Source of the DNA: Clostridium ragsdalei P11
GTDB taxonomy: Bacteria > Bacillota > Clostridia > Clostridiales > Clostridiaceae
Length of the DNA: 64,000 bases
Reading direction: 5' to 3'
NCBI RefSeq assembly: GCF_001675165.1
Contig: NZ_LROS01000016.1
Span: 1-64,000, forward strand
Part shown: positions 1 to 9,273 of the stretch, in pieces
How the letters are laid out: the number at the start of each line of letters is the position of its first letter
Position numbering within the stretch: position 1 is the stretch's first letter
Translations under genes and position numbers: made by a program
The notes under the pieces: model-generated
Databases searched by the model: none
Told to the model about the DNA's origin: nothing
The model's input: the letters and a program-made list of their open reading frames with translations, nothing else

Positions 1-2
1 TT

Positions 3-803
3 GCACAATCAATTCATAATTACAGCAGCAGAGTAGATGGGCCATTTGTAGCTTTAAATTGTGGGGCTATTCCTAAACAACTTATAGAGTCAGAGCTTTT
101 TGGATATGAAGAAGGAGCTTTTACAGGAGCTAAAAAGGGTGGCAATCTTGGAAAATTTGAGTTAGCAGATGGCGGAACTATAATGCTGGATGAAATTGGA
201 GAAATGCCTCTTGATATGCAGACAAAGCTTCTAAGAGTTGTACAGGAAGGCGTAATAACGAGAATTGGAAGCTCAAAGTCTATACCTGTAGATGTAAGAA
301 TTATAGCTGTCACAAACAGAGATTTAAAAAAAGAAGTAGAAGCTGGAAGATTTAGAAAGGATCTATATTATAGGCTAAATGTGCTGCCTTTATTCTTACC
401 TCCACTTAGAGAAAGAAAAAAGGATATACCTCTTCTTATTCAATATTTTGTTAAGAATATAGCACAAAAGTTAAATAAAAAAGAGCCGGTTATATCAGAA
501 GAATACTTGAAGAAAATGATTAACTATAATTGGCCTGGAAATATAAGAGAATTAGAAAATTTGGTTGAGCTAATTGTAAATACAGGATCTATACCAGCAG
601 GCTACTTTACAGAAGAAAACTGTGATAATGAGGTACTTGTGGACATTAGTGATGATTGTTTAAAGCTAGATTATATGGAAAAGGAACATGTAACTAAAGT
701 ATTGAAGAAGTTTAAGGGGAATATAACTCATTCGGCAGAAGCACTTGGTATAAGGAGAAATACTTTATACAGCAAGATAAAAAAGTATAATATACAAATG
801 TAA
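3..803 (+). CDS. Sigma-54-dependent activator, C-terminal part (cut by window start)
   Basis: The reading frame is already open at the first base, so this is the 3' part of a longer gene. What remains is most of the AAA+ domain that couples ATP hydrolysis to opening of sigma-54 promoters, including the GAFTGA sigma-54 contact loop near base 117, Walker B (MLDEIGEMP) and the [13 protein letters not shown] arginine-finger region. It ends with a Fis-type helix-turn-helix ([21 protein letters not shown]). Sequence and DNA are almost identical to the complete activator at 10961-12856, so the missing part was probably GAF plus PAS sensing domains. The two paralogues flank the aldehyde oxidoreductase locus, which suggests that they control it. 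A strong terminator follows directly. Confidence 0.93.
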   Translation, partial: AQSIHNYSSRVDGPFVALNCGAIPKQLIESELFGYEEGAFTGAKKGGNLGKFELADGGTIMLDEIGEMPLDMQTKLLRVVQEGVITRIGSSKSIPVDVRIIAVTNRDLKKEVEAGRFRKDLYYRLNVLPLFLPPLRERKKDIPLLIQYFVKNIAQKLNKKEPVISEEYLKKMINYNWPGNIRELENLVELIVNTGSIPAGYFTEENCDNEVLVDISDDCLKLDYMEKEHVTKVLKKFKGNITHSAEALGIRRNTLYSKIKKYNIQM

Positions 804-828
804 TATTTTTCATTAAAAAAAGAAAAAG

Positions 829-870
829 AGAGGGTTACCTACAAATATATTGTTGGTAACCCTCTAATTA
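829..870 (+). terminator. Intrinsic terminator after the sigma-54 activator
   Basis: An 11-bp perfect stem, AGAGGGTTACC at 829-839 with GGTAACCCTCT at 855-865, encloses a 15-nt loop and is followed by an AT-rich TAATTATATTTT stretch. It lies 25 nt after the stop codon and separates the activator from the mop gene. Confidence 0.85.
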
Positions 871-923
871 TATTTTAAAAAGAAAGTTTAAAGAAAACGT
901 AGGTGAGTTCAACATTTTGAATA

Positions 924-952
924 TTGATATTAATTATTGCTCATAATAATAT
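924..952 (+). promoter_or_regulatory. Candidate sigma-70 type promoter of mop
   Basis: TTGATA at 924-929 and TAATAT at 947-952 are 17 bp apart, about 46 bp before the mop start codon. The region is very AT-rich, so chance matches are likely. I found no convincing GG-N10-GC sigma-54 promoter here despite the neighbouring sigma-54 activators. Confidence 0.35.
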
Positions 953-998
953 TGAAATTAATGTTTCTTCTAATAATATAAAATTAAGGAGGTACAAT

Positions 999-3722
999 AT
1001 GTTAAAAAAGAGTTTAATTATTAATGGAGTTAAAAGGACTGTTATAGCAGATCCTGAGGCATTTTTAGCAGATGTTTTGAGAAAACAATTACATCTGGTT
1101 GGAACAAAAGTTGGATGTAGAAAAGGAGAATGTGGTGCCTGCTCTATAATTTTGGATGGAAAGGTTGTAAGAGCTTGTATAACCAAAATTAAAAGAGTTC
1201 CTGATGAAGCAAATATTATAACTATAGAAGGAGTTGGCACTAATGAGCATCTTCATCCACTGCAGTTAGCATGGATGGTTCATGGTGCTGCACAGTGTGG
1301 ATTCTGTACTCCTGGATTTATAGTTTCTGCAAAGGCACTTTTAGATGAAAATATAAATCCGACTAGGGAAGAAGTAAGAGATTGGTTCCAAAAACATAGA
1401 AATGTATGTAGATGTACGGGATACAAACCAATAGTTGATTCTGTAATGGAAGCAGCAAAACTTATGCGTGGAGAAATAAGAAAAGAAGATATATGGGCTA
1501 AACTTCCTAAAGATGGAACTTTACTTGGTTCAAGTGTAGTACGTCCATCTGCCCTTGCAAAAGTAACAGGATCATGGGAATTTGGAGCAGATCTTGGACT
1601 AGAACTTCCACCAGGAACATTGCACATTAAATTAGTTCAGGCAACGGTATCCCATGCGAATATAAAATCTATAGATACTTCAGAAGCAGAAAAAATGCCT
1701 GGAGTATATAGAGTATTAACATATAAAGATGTACCAGGCACTAATAGAATAAATGGTTTGGCTTTCCCATCTAATAAAGGTGATGGACTTGAAAGACCTA
1801 TATTAAATGATAAAAAGGTTTTTCAATTTGGAGATGCTATAGCTATGGTTTTGGCAGAAAATCCAGCAGTAGCTGAAGCAGCAGTGGAAAAAGTTAAAGT
1901 AGAGTTAGAAGAGTTACCAGCTTATATGAGTGCACCAGCTGCTATGGCAGAGGATGCTATAGAAATTCATCCAGGAACTCCTAATATTTATTTTGAGTGT
2001 GGTACTAAGAAAGGTGGAGATACGGCACCTTTAATGGATTCTCTTCCTTACGTTGTTGAAGATGATTTTTATGTTGGAAGACAACCACATTTACCACTTG
2101 AACCAGACGTTGGATTTGCATATTTTGATGATGATGGGGACTTGATGGTACATTCAAAGAGTGTTGGTATACACATACATGCAGCAATGGTTGCAGATGG
2201 GATAGGAATACCACTGGAAAAACTTAAAATAGTTCAAAATCCTACAGGAGGTACATTTGGTTACAAATTTAGTCCAACAATGGAAGGTCTTCTTGGAGTA
2301 GCTGCTATGGTAACTAAAAGACCTGTATACCTTGAATTCAATATGTATCAGCAAATAACTTATACAGGAAAGAGATCTCCATTCTTCATGCATGTTAAAT
2401 ATGGTGCAGATAAAGATGGAAAGATAAAGGCAATGGAATCAGACTGGAGTGTAGATCACGGCCCATATTCTGAATTTGGAGACCTTTTGACAATGAGAGG
2501 AACTCAATTTATAGGTGCTGGATATAATGTCCCAAATATAAGAGGTGCAGGTCGTACCGTAGCTACAAACCATGCTTGGGGTTCTGCATTTAGAGGATAT
2601 GGATCTCCTCAAGCCCTATTTGCATCAGAAGTAGCAGTTGATGAGTTAGCTGAGAAGGTTGGAATGGATCCTCTAGAATTTAGATATAAGAATGTTTATA
2701 GAGAAGGAGATACGACCCCAAATGGATGTCCTCCAGATGTAATTTGTCTGCCTCAGGCAATAGATAAATTAAGACCATTTTATAATGAAGCAAAAAAGAG
2801 AGTTAAGGATAAAAATAATGCTAGTTCTGGAGATAAAAAATATGGTGTGGGAGTTTCACTTCTCATATATGGATGCGGCCTAGACGGTCCAGATACATCA
2901 AGAGCTTGGGCTGAAATTACTCCAGAAGGTGTTACTGTAGCAAACTCCTGGGAAGATCACGGCCAAGGTGCTGATATGGGAACACTCACAATTGCTCATG
3001 AAACTTTAAAACCTTTAGGAATAAAACCTGAACAAATTAAGCTTGTTATGAATGATATGAAATTTACACCAGATAGTGGTCCTGCAGGTGGAAGCCGTTC
3101 TAACGTTTTAACTGGTAATGCTACAAGAGTTGCCTGTGAAAACTTAGTAAACGCTTTGAAAAAAGAAGATGGGACTTATAGAACTTATGATGAGATGGTA
3201 GCTCAAGGTCTTCCAGTAAAATATGATGGAGAGTGGACTGCACCATGTACCGCTTGTGATGTAGAAACAGGCCAAGGAAATCCATTCCCTGTATATATGT
3301 ATGGTGTACTTATGGCAGAAGTAGAAGTCGATGTTAATACAGGAAAGACTAAAGTTGAAAATCTTACTATGGTTTCAGATTGCGGTACTATAGTAAATAA
3401 AATAGTAATTGAAGGACAGCTTTATGGTGGATTAGTTCAAGGTATAGGACTCGCTTTAAGTGAAGATTTTGAAGATTTAAAGAAACATGTTACACTTACA
3501 GCTTGTGGAATACCTCAAATAAAAGATGTTCCAGACAATATAACACTTATTCATCAGGAAACACCAAGACCAAATGGCCCTTACGGAGCAGCAGGAGCTG
3601 GAGAAATGCCGCTTTCAGCACCACATGCAGCAATAATTAATGCAATATATAATGCTTGTGGAGCTCGTATTACTAAATTACCAGCTTTGCCTGAAAAAGT
3701 TTTAGCAGCACTTAAGAAATAA
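999..3722 (+). CDS. mop: Molybdenum aldehyde oxidoreductase (Mop type)
   Basis: One-chain molybdenum hydroxylase that oxidises aldehydes to carboxylic acids, with two [2Fe-2S] clusters and a molybdopterin site but no FAD domain. I place the start at ATG 999, behind TAAGGAGGT, not at the upstream TTG 924. This gives 907 residues, the length of the Desulfovibrio gigas enzyme as I recall it. The first cluster uses C40, C45, C48, C60; the second C99, C102, C136, C138 (CRCTGY). The Mo domain shows GGTFGYKFSPT, AFRGYGSPQ, GPAGGSRSN and PYGAAGAGE, where the glutamate is residue 869, matching the catalytic base of the D. gigas enzyme. The D. gigas protein carries molybdopterin cytosine dinucleotide, which fits the MobA-like and XdhC-like genes downstream. 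The natural aldehyde cannot be read from the sequence. Confidence 0.93.
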   Translation: MLKKSLIINGVKRTVIADPEAFLADVLRKQLHLVGTKVGCRKGECGACSIILDGKVVRACITKIKRVPDEANIITIEGVGTNEHLHPLQLAWMVHGAAQCGFCTPGFIVSAKALLDENINPTREEVRDWFQKHRNVCRCTGYKPIVDSVMEAAKLMRGEIRKEDIWAKLPKDGTLLGSSVVRPSALAKVTGSWEFGADLGLELPPGTLHIKLVQATVSHANIKSIDTSEAEKMPGVYRVLTYKDVPGTNRINGLAFPSNKGDGLERPILNDKKVFQFGDAIAMVLAENPAVAEAAVEKVKVELEELPAYMSAPAAMAEDAIEIHPGTPNIYFECGTKKGGDTAPLMDSLPYVVEDDFYVGRQPHLPLEPDVGFAYFDDDGDLMVHSKSVGIHIHAAMVADGIGIPLEKLKIVQNPTGGTFGYKFSPTMEGLLGVAAMVTKRPVYLEFNMYQQITYTGKRSPFFMHVKYGADKDGKIKAMESDWSVDHGPYSEFGDLLTMRGTQFIGAGYNVPNIRGAGRTVATNHAWGSAFRGYGSPQALFASEVAVDELAEKVGMDPLEFRYKNVYREGDTTPNGCPPDVICLPQAIDKLRPFYNEAKKRVKDKNNASSGDKKYGVGVSLLIYGCGLDGPDTSRAWAEITPEGVTVANSWEDHGQGADMGTLTIAHETLKPLGIKPEQIKLVMNDMKFTPDSGPAGGSRSNVLTGNATRVACENLVNALKKEDGTYRTYDEMVAQGLPVKYDGEWTAPCTACDVETGQGNPFPVYMYGVLMAEVEVDVNTGKTKVENLTMVSDCGTIVNKIVIEGQLYGGLVQGIGLALSEDFEDLKKHVTLTACGIPQIKDVPDNITLIHQETPRPNGPYGAAGAGEMPLSAPHAAIINAIYNACGARITKLPALPEKVLAALKK

Positions 3723-3754
3723 GAGATAACGTATATTAGGTATATCTCTATAAA

Positions 3755-3828
3755 GGAATCAGAAGCAGACAATTTCTACATTTTATTTTTATATTAAAGT
3801 GTTTTTTTAAAGTTTCTGATTCCCTTTT
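3755..3828 (+). terminator. Probable terminator after mop
   Basis: GGAATCAGAA at 3755-3764 pairs with TTCTGATTCC at 3814-3823, with a long AT-rich loop and a CTTTT tail. A shorter stem, AGAGATA 3722-3728 with TATCTCT 3743-3749, lies just after the stop codon. Confidence 0.5.
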
Positions 3829-3839
3829 GTTATAGATAA

Positions 3840-4213
3840 TTAACTCAACTTTTGCAGTTTAAAAACTTTGCGAAGCAAAGCTTTTTGAGTTGAGAGTTGA
3901 CAGAGGACAATGAAGGTAAGTTTTCCTCCTTACGTCAGAAAACTAATTTATTTTTAAGTGATGTTTTGCTTTAGCAAAACATCACTTAAGTAGGTATCTA
4001 AAATCTATGATTTTTAGATAATTGCTTACTAAAAGAGTACCCATGAAAAACAAAAGAACATAAATTTCTTTTAAATTGAAGATTTTTCGTAGTGCAGCGG
4101 AGAAAAGTCCTTCTTCACTGTCCACTGTCAATTGTCCTCTGTCCTCTCAAAAATATTGCGATGCAATATTTTTATATTAGGTCACAATTTTATTTGTGCA
4201 AAAGTTGAGTTAA
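3840..4213. repeat. Inverted-repeat element, family 1, copy A (374 bp)
   Basis: The ends are perfect 17-bp inverted repeats: TTAACTCAACTTTTGCA at 3840-3856 and its complement at 4197-4213. Inner arms are also complementary (GACAGAGGACAATG near 3900 against the CATTGTCCTCTGTC-like stretch near 4130), so the whole element can fold into a long hairpin. There is no ORF. It looks like a miniature inverted-repeat transposable element. It fills the mop to 4242 intergenic gap together with the terminator. Its core differs from the other four copies. Confidence 0.8.
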
Positions 4214-4241
4214 TAATCGATAAAGGAAGGTGAGAAGTTCT

Positions 4242-6515
4242 ATGGATTTAAATAAACTACTGAATAGAAGAGAGTCATGTATTGGAGACAAACCTTCAGC
4301 CTGTATAGCAGGGTGTCCTTTACACATGGATGTGAAAGCTTTTATTGAAGAAATACAAAAGGGAGACTTTAAAAAAGCTTATAAAATTATGTCTAAGAAA
4401 GTTCCTTTTGCAAGAATAGTAGGAAGCATATGTGATGAGCCTTGCAAGGGCGTATGTCCTAGAAATAAATTAGGTGGAGGCATAAATATACATGAGCTTG
4501 AAAGGGCAGCAATAGAGTTAGGTTTTTCTTCCCCCAAAAGGTCTATTCCTATACCTAAAAATGGGAAAAAGGTTGCAGTAATAGGTGCAGGTATAAGTGG
4601 TATTGTTGCTGCTTTCGACTTGGATAGAAAAGGATACCAAATTACTGTCTACGAAAAAAGTGATAAAATAGGTGGCAGATTATGGGACTTTGAGGGGGAA
4701 CAACTTTCAAAGCAAATAATAGAAGAAGAACTAGAAATAATGAATAAAGACGATATAACAATTAAGTTCAATGAATTTGTAGATGAAAAAAAATTGGAGG
4801 ATATACTCAATACCTATGATGCAGTTTATATGGGGACAGGAACTTGGAAAAAAGATTTAAAAGTAAATCCACAAACTTTCCAGGTGAAGGATAGTTCTTT
4901 GTTTGCAGGGGGAAGAGTTGTAAACAAAAACGATTCAGTTATACTTTCCACAAGCTCTGGAAGAAGGGCAGCTACATCCATTGACAGATACCTTCAAAAA
5001 ACTTCTCTTACAGCAGCTAGAGAAAATGAAGGTGCTTATGATACTCCTTTAAAACTTGAATTAGATGATATAGAAACTGTAGAACCTATTAAAAGGACTT
5101 CTTCTGTATATAATGAAAAGGAGGCAATAGAAGAAGCACAAAGATGTTTGAAATGTGAATGTTCACAATGTGCTAGAAATTGTCCACATTTAAGAAGGTA
5201 TAATACTGAACCTAGAAAATATATAAGGCAGATAAATCACAATGAAAACATAGTACTAGGAGATCATTATGCAAATGAAATGATTAATTCATGTACTCTT
5301 TGCGGACTTTGTGGTGAAGTTTGTCCTTCCAATTTGGATATGAAAGATGTAATACAAGAGACCCGTGAAAGTATGGTAGAAAGAGGGAAAATGCCTGTGT
5401 CAGCTCATGATTTTGGACTTAGAGATATGGAATTTAGCAATAGTAAGCATTTTTCTATGGTAAAAAATCAGCCGGGATATGAAAAGGTGAAGTATATGTT
5501 TTACCCGGGATGTCAGCTGCCTGCTTCTTCTCCTGAATATATACCTGAGGTATATAAATATCTCATGGACAATATTAAAGATGGAGTTGGTATAATGCTA
5601 GGCTGCTGCGGTGCACCAGCAGATTGGGCTGGAAGGCAGGATTTAGTGAAGAAGAATATGGAGGATATGAAAGACAAGTGGGAGAAAGCAGGAAAGCCAA
5701 CTTTTATTTTAGCCTGCTCAAGTTGTTATAGAACCTTTAAAAAGTATATACCGGATATTAAACTTATTTCTCTGTGGGAAGTTATGGATAAATATGGTGT
5801 TCCAGCAAACAATAGAACAGATGAAAAAAAAGTGTTAGCTGTACAAGATGCATGTTCAACTAGGCATAATAAAGAGATTCATGAAAGTATAAGAAATATA
5901 GCAGATAAATTGGGATATAAAATAAAAGAACTCAAGTTTTCAAAAGAAAAAACTAAGTGTTGTGGTTATGGTGGGTTAGTATACTTCGCAAATAGAGAGC
6001 AGTCCAGGCAATTTGCAAAAGATAGGATAGGTGAAAGTAATCTGGATTATTTAGTTTACTGTGCAATGTGCAAGGATCTATTTATAGATGAAGGTAAAAA
6101 AACTTTTCATATCTTAGATTTAATTTATAGCAGTAATTTAGAAGAAGCTGGACTGAGAAAAGTTCCGAGTCTTTCAAAGCGGCATGAAAATAGGGCACTT
6201 GTTAAAAAGAAACTTTTAAAAGAAATATGGAATGAGGAAATAAATGATTTTAAGAAGGATTATGGATTTAAATTAAATATACCAGACAATGTCCAAAATC
6301 AAATGGAAGAAAGACTGATTTTGGTTGAAGATATAGAAAAAGCAGTAGATAATGCACAAAAAAATAAAGAGAGATTTTTTAATCCTAAAAATTCTCATTA
6401 TTTATGCAGACTTAGGATTGGAAGTGTTACCTATTGGGTAGAATATGAAAAAAGTGAAAATGAAATTTTTGTTAAAGATGTTTACAGCCATAGGATGGAA
6501 GTGGTGGAGGAATAG
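4242..6515 (+). CDS. Fe-S flavoprotein: GltD-like reductase fused to HdrB-like CCG domains
   Basis: A multi-domain electron-transfer protein. The N-terminus carries a GltD-type cysteine set (CIAGCPLHMD, then CDEPCKGVCPRN). Next comes an FAD-binding Rossmann motif, VIGAGISGIVAAFDLDRKG, around residue 115, although the NADPH half looks shortened. A ferredoxin-like part follows (CLKCECSQCARNC and CTLCGLCGEVCP), then two HdrB-type CCG modules (CCGAPADWAG and CCGYGG) and an extra C-terminal domain of about 90 residues. The start ATG 4242 is chosen because GTG 4230 overlaps the ribosome binding site. It most resembles proteins named 'pyridine nucleotide-disulfide oxidoreductase/dicluster-binding protein' that sit next to mop in Desulfovibrio (from memory). 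A role as electron acceptor for the aldehyde oxidoreductase is inferred from context. Confidence 0.75.
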   Translation: MDLNKLLNRRESCIGDKPSACIAGCPLHMDVKAFIEEIQKGDFKKAYKIMSKKVPFARIVGSICDEPCKGVCPRNKLGGGINIHELERAAIELGFSSPKRSIPIPKNGKKVAVIGAGISGIVAAFDLDRKGYQITVYEKSDKIGGRLWDFEGEQLSKQIIEEELEIMNKDDITIKFNEFVDEKKLEDILNTYDAVYMGTGTWKKDLKVNPQTFQVKDSSLFAGGRVVNKNDSVILSTSSGRRAATSIDRYLQKTSLTAARENEGAYDTPLKLELDDIETVEPIKRTSSVYNEKEAIEEAQRCLKCECSQCARNCPHLRRYNTEPRKYIRQINHNENIVLGDHYANEMINSCTLCGLCGEVCPSNLDMKDVIQETRESMVERGKMPVSAHDFGLRDMEFSNSKHFSMVKNQPGYEKVKYMFYPGCQLPASSPEYIPEVYKYLMDNIKDGVGIMLGCCGAPADWAGRQDLVKKNMEDMKDKWEKAGKPTFILACSSCYRTFKKYIPDIKLISLWEVMDKYGVPANNRTDEKKVLAVQDACSTRHNKEIHESIRNIADKLGYKIKELKFSKEKTKCCGYGGLVYFANREQSRQFAKDRIGESNLDYLVYCAMCKDLFIDEGKKTFHILDLIYSSNLEEAGLRKVPSLSKRHENRALVKKKLLKEIWNEEINDFKKDYGFKLNIPDNVQNQMEERLILVEDIEKAVDNAQKNKERFFNPKNSHYLCRLRIGSVTYWVEYEKSENEIFVKDVYSHRMEVVEE

Positions 6516-6517
6516 CT

Positions 6518-6724
6518 ATGAATATTGATAAGGAAGAGAAAACTCCATGGATTTGTGACAAATGTAATAAAGAATTAGAACTTAGACAGGTAAAGGTACT
6601 ATATCTTGGAGGAAATTTTGAAGTTGAACTCATGCAGTGTCCTAAGTGTAAAATGGTAATTATAGATGAGAAACTTGCATTAGGAAAAATGAAGGAAGTA
6701 GAAAAGGGACTGGAAGATAAATGA
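6518..6724 (+). CDS. Small Zn-ribbon/redox protein (DVU_1557-like)
   Basis: A 68-residue protein that starts 2 nt after the preceding stop and has its own GGTGGAGGAA site. It has two CxxC pairs (CDKC near residue 13 and CPKC near residue 40), which would bind zinc or a small Fe-S centre, and a charged C-terminal helix. It resembles the small redox protein family that NCBI, as I recall, names after D. vulgaris DVU_1557, found in the same mop neighbourhood. Its position suggests that it works with the preceding flavoprotein. No function has been shown to my knowledge. Confidence 0.65.
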   Translation: MNIDKEEKTPWICDKCNKELELRQVKVLYLGGNFEVELMQCPKCKMVIIDEKLALGKMKEVEKGLEDK

Positions 6725-6898
6725 TGAAGTGCTGTAATGGTTATGAATTTGGAAATAGGGATGATTAGTAAAATTAACAGTTGGGATAAAATATTGTACA
6801 ATATAAATAGCTATTCTTTTAGTATATCTACCATGGCTTTTCAAGATATTTGAAATGCGGATTTACAGAAATTGTAAAATTAAAGGGGAGAGGGCAAA

Positions 6899-8212
6899 AT
6901 GAAGCTGACACCACTTGAATCATGGATAGTGGATAAAACGGAGATAAAGGAAAAAAGTAGGGAATCTTTAGAAAATTATCAGTTAAATAAAATAAGAAAA
7001 ATTATAGACTATGGGAAAAAATATAGTAAATTTTATAAGGAATATTTGAAAAATGTTGAGGAAAATGATATAAAGTCCCTTGAAGATTTTGAAAAAATTC
7101 CTTTTACGCTGCCAGAACATATAAAAGAAAACTCAAATAATTTTTTATGTGTACCTCAAAGAGATATTGTGAGGATAGTAACGTTAAGAACTTCGGGAAC
7201 AAGTGGAGAAGAAAAAAGAATATATTTTACGGAAAAGGACTTAGATCTTACTGTAGAATTTTTTAAATATGGTATGCAGTGTATTGTAAATAAAAATGAC
7301 AGGGTATTGGTGCTTTTACCAGGAAATAGTCATGGCAGTATAGGAGATTTGCTAAAAAAAGCGTTAAAGGATATAGACATAACATGTTATGTTCAAGGTG
7401 TACTTGTAAATCCTAAGGATACTGCAGAATTTATAAAGGAAAAAGGTATAGATTGTATAGTAGGGATTCCACTGCAGGTACTGTATTTTTCCAGAGTGGA
7501 ATCTGAAACATTTAAAGCCAACATAAAAAAAATTCTTCTGAGTGCTGATTATGTGCCAGAAACATTAATAAGAGAAATCACACATAAATTTAGCTGTAAA
7601 GTTTTTACACACTATGGTATGACGGAAATGGGGTATGGAGGAGGAGTAGAATGTGAGGCTTTAAGTGGTTACCATATGAGAGAAAATGATCTGTATTTTG
7701 AAGTAATAAATCCACGTACAGGCAAGGTAGTAAAAGATGGAGAGTATGGTGAGATAGTATTTACAACTCTTACAAGAGAAGGAATGCCTTTAATAAGATA
7801 TAAAACAGGTGATATAGGGTGTTTTAAAGCAGGTTTGTGCGCCTGTGGTACTTTTTTAAAGACTATGGAAAGAGTTCATGGAAGGATGGAAAATAAAATT
7901 GTAATAGGTAAAAATAAATTCCTATCTATGAGAGATTTGGATGAAATAATCTTGTCTTTTGAAGAGGTAATAAATTATAATGTTTATATTGAAAAGAAAA
8001 ATATTCTCTATATAGATATTGCTGTAAAAAAGGAGGAGGATTTTTGTAAAATAAGAGGCCATATTAAAAATAGCATAGAAAAAATTCCATCAGTAAGGGA
8101 AGCATTAATTGATGGAACTTTAGAAATTGTATTAAAGTATATGAAAAAAAGTATAGAAGTAAAAAATAGTATGGTAAAGCGAAAAATATATGATTATAGA
8201 TGGAGGGGATAA
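6899..8212 (+). CDS. AMP-forming CoA ligase, phenylacetate-CoA ligase-like (DVU_1553-like)
   Basis: A 437-residue adenylate-forming enzyme. It shows the ATP-binding loop TLRTSGTSGEEKRIYF near residue 100, the adenylation motif HYGMTEMGYG near residue 237, TGDIGCF near 305 and the ERVHGRMENK hinge before a short C-terminal domain. This matches the phenylacetate-CoA ligase (PaaK) branch. A cysteine pair, CACG, lies near residue 313. Substrate and even true CoA ligase activity are unknown; the obvious idea is activation of the acid made by the aldehyde oxidoreductase. It starts a tight run of overlapping genes reaching to the sigma-54 activator. About 170 non-coding bases precede it. Confidence 0.75.
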   Translation: MKLTPLESWIVDKTEIKEKSRESLENYQLNKIRKIIDYGKKYSKFYKEYLKNVEENDIKSLEDFEKIPFTLPEHIKENSNNFLCVPQRDIVRIVTLRTSGTSGEEKRIYFTEKDLDLTVEFFKYGMQCIVNKNDRVLVLLPGNSHGSIGDLLKKALKDIDITCYVQGVLVNPKDTAEFIKEKGIDCIVGIPLQVLYFSRVESETFKANIKKILLSADYVPETLIREITHKFSCKVFTHYGMTEMGYGGGVECEALSGYHMRENDLYFEVINPRTGKVVKDGEYGEIVFTTLTREGMPLIRYKTGDIGCFKAGLCACGTFLKTMERVHGRMENKIVIGKNKFLSMRDLDEIILSFEEVINYNVYIEKKNILYIDIAVKKEEDFCKIRGHIKNSIEKIPSVREALIDGTLEIVLKYMKKSIEVKNSMVKRKIYDYRWRG

Positions 8213-8214
8213 AT

Positions 8215-9273
8215 GTGGAAGATATATATGAGGTGATAAATAATCTTCTAGATAAAAAAGAAGATTTTGTTTTGGCCACTATTCTAGAAAAGTCTGGATC
8301 TGCACCTAGAGAAGAGGGGACCAAGATGATTATAAAAAGGGATTTTTCTATTATAGGAACTATAGGTGGAGGTATATTTGAGGCATTGGCCATAAAATTA
8401 TCTTCAAGGATATTTGAAAATGGGGCTTATATAATTAAAAATTGTTCACTTACAAATGAAGGTGCAGAGGCTTTAGGTGCTGCCTGCGGTGGAGATCTTA
8501 AATTGCTTCTGGAATATGTAGATTATAAAGACAGTGACATGGTGGAAATGTATAAAAATGTGCAGAAGCTGAAGAGAAAAGGTGATAATTTTGCTATTAT
8601 AACTAGAATACCTGAAGAAGGAAAAAGCATAAAAGGCACAGATAAATGGATTTGTAGTGAAGCATCATTTTATGGAAAAGAAGATGAAAAGATTCAGTAC
8701 ATAATTAGAAAGATAAAAGAAAATTTTAAAAATGTTACTATGCAGTATACTGATCTGAAAGAGGAACATTATTTAATAGAGCCTGTTTTAAATACTCAAA
8801 CCATATATGTAATAGGTGCAGGACATGTAGCACAAAAAATTGCAGAAGTGGCTAAAAGTCTGGATTTTAACATTGTTGTTATAGATGATAGACAGGAATT
8901 TGCAAATAAAGAAAGGTTTAAAGATGTAGAAGAAGTAAAAGCAATTCCTTCTTTTGAAAATATTCTTAAATATATAAAAGTAGATAGTAATAGTTATATA
9001 GTAATAGTTACAAGAGGCCATGCTTATGACAAGGAAGTATTAGGACAGATGCTTAAGACTAATGCAAAGTATATAGGGATGATAGGAAGCAAGGTCAAAA
9101 GGAAGTTGGTTTATGAGAGTCTTTTGGATGAAGGATATACAGAGGAAGATTTAAAAAGGGTACATAGTCCTATAGGTGTTTCTATATATGCACAAACTCC
9201 TGAAGAAATAGCAATAAGTATTGTGGCAGAACTAATAAAAGTAAAAAGGGAGACTTTTAATGGAAAAAGATAA
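8215..9273 (+). CDS. xdhC: XdhC/CoxI-family molybdenum hydroxylase maturation factor
   Basis: Family members bind molybdenum cofactor, protect it and help to insert the terminal sulfur (or selenium) before handing it to a hydroxylase. The N-terminal XdhC domain shows the GSAPREEGTKM and GTIGGGIFEA motifs and AACGG. The C-terminal Rossmann domain begins with VIGAGHVAQKIAEVAKSL, and the end carries GMIGSKVKRK and the HSPIGVSI motif. I prefer GTG 8215 with GGAGGGG seven bases ahead over ATG 8200, which has no ribosome binding site. The gene overlaps the next by 14 nt. It is the only XdhC-type gene in the window, so it may serve all the hydroxylases here. Confidence 0.88.
   Translation: MEDIYEVINNLLDKKEDFVLATILEKSGSAPREEGTKMIIKRDFSIIGTIGGGIFEALAIKLSSRIFENGAYIIKNCSLTNEGAEALGAACGGDLKLLLEYVDYKDSDMVEMYKNVQKLKRKGDNFAIITRIPEEGKSIKGTDKWICSEASFYGKEDEKIQYIIRKIKENFKNVTMQYTDLKEEHYLIEPVLNTQTIYVIGAGHVAQKIAEVAKSLDFNIVVIDDRQEFANKERFKDVEEVKAIPSFENILKYIKVDSNSYIVIVTRGHAYDKEVLGQMLKTNAKYIGMIGSKVKRKLVYESLLDEGYTEEDLKRVHSPIGVSIYAQTPEEIAISIVAELIKVKRETFNGKR

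Noticed and set aside
6783-6797. Possible sigma-54 promoter (GGGATAAAATATTGT) before the CoA ligase gene
   Set aside because: Spacing of GG and the -12 element is right, but the -12 reads TTGT instead of TTGC and the TGGCAC block is poor; too weak to report as a feature.
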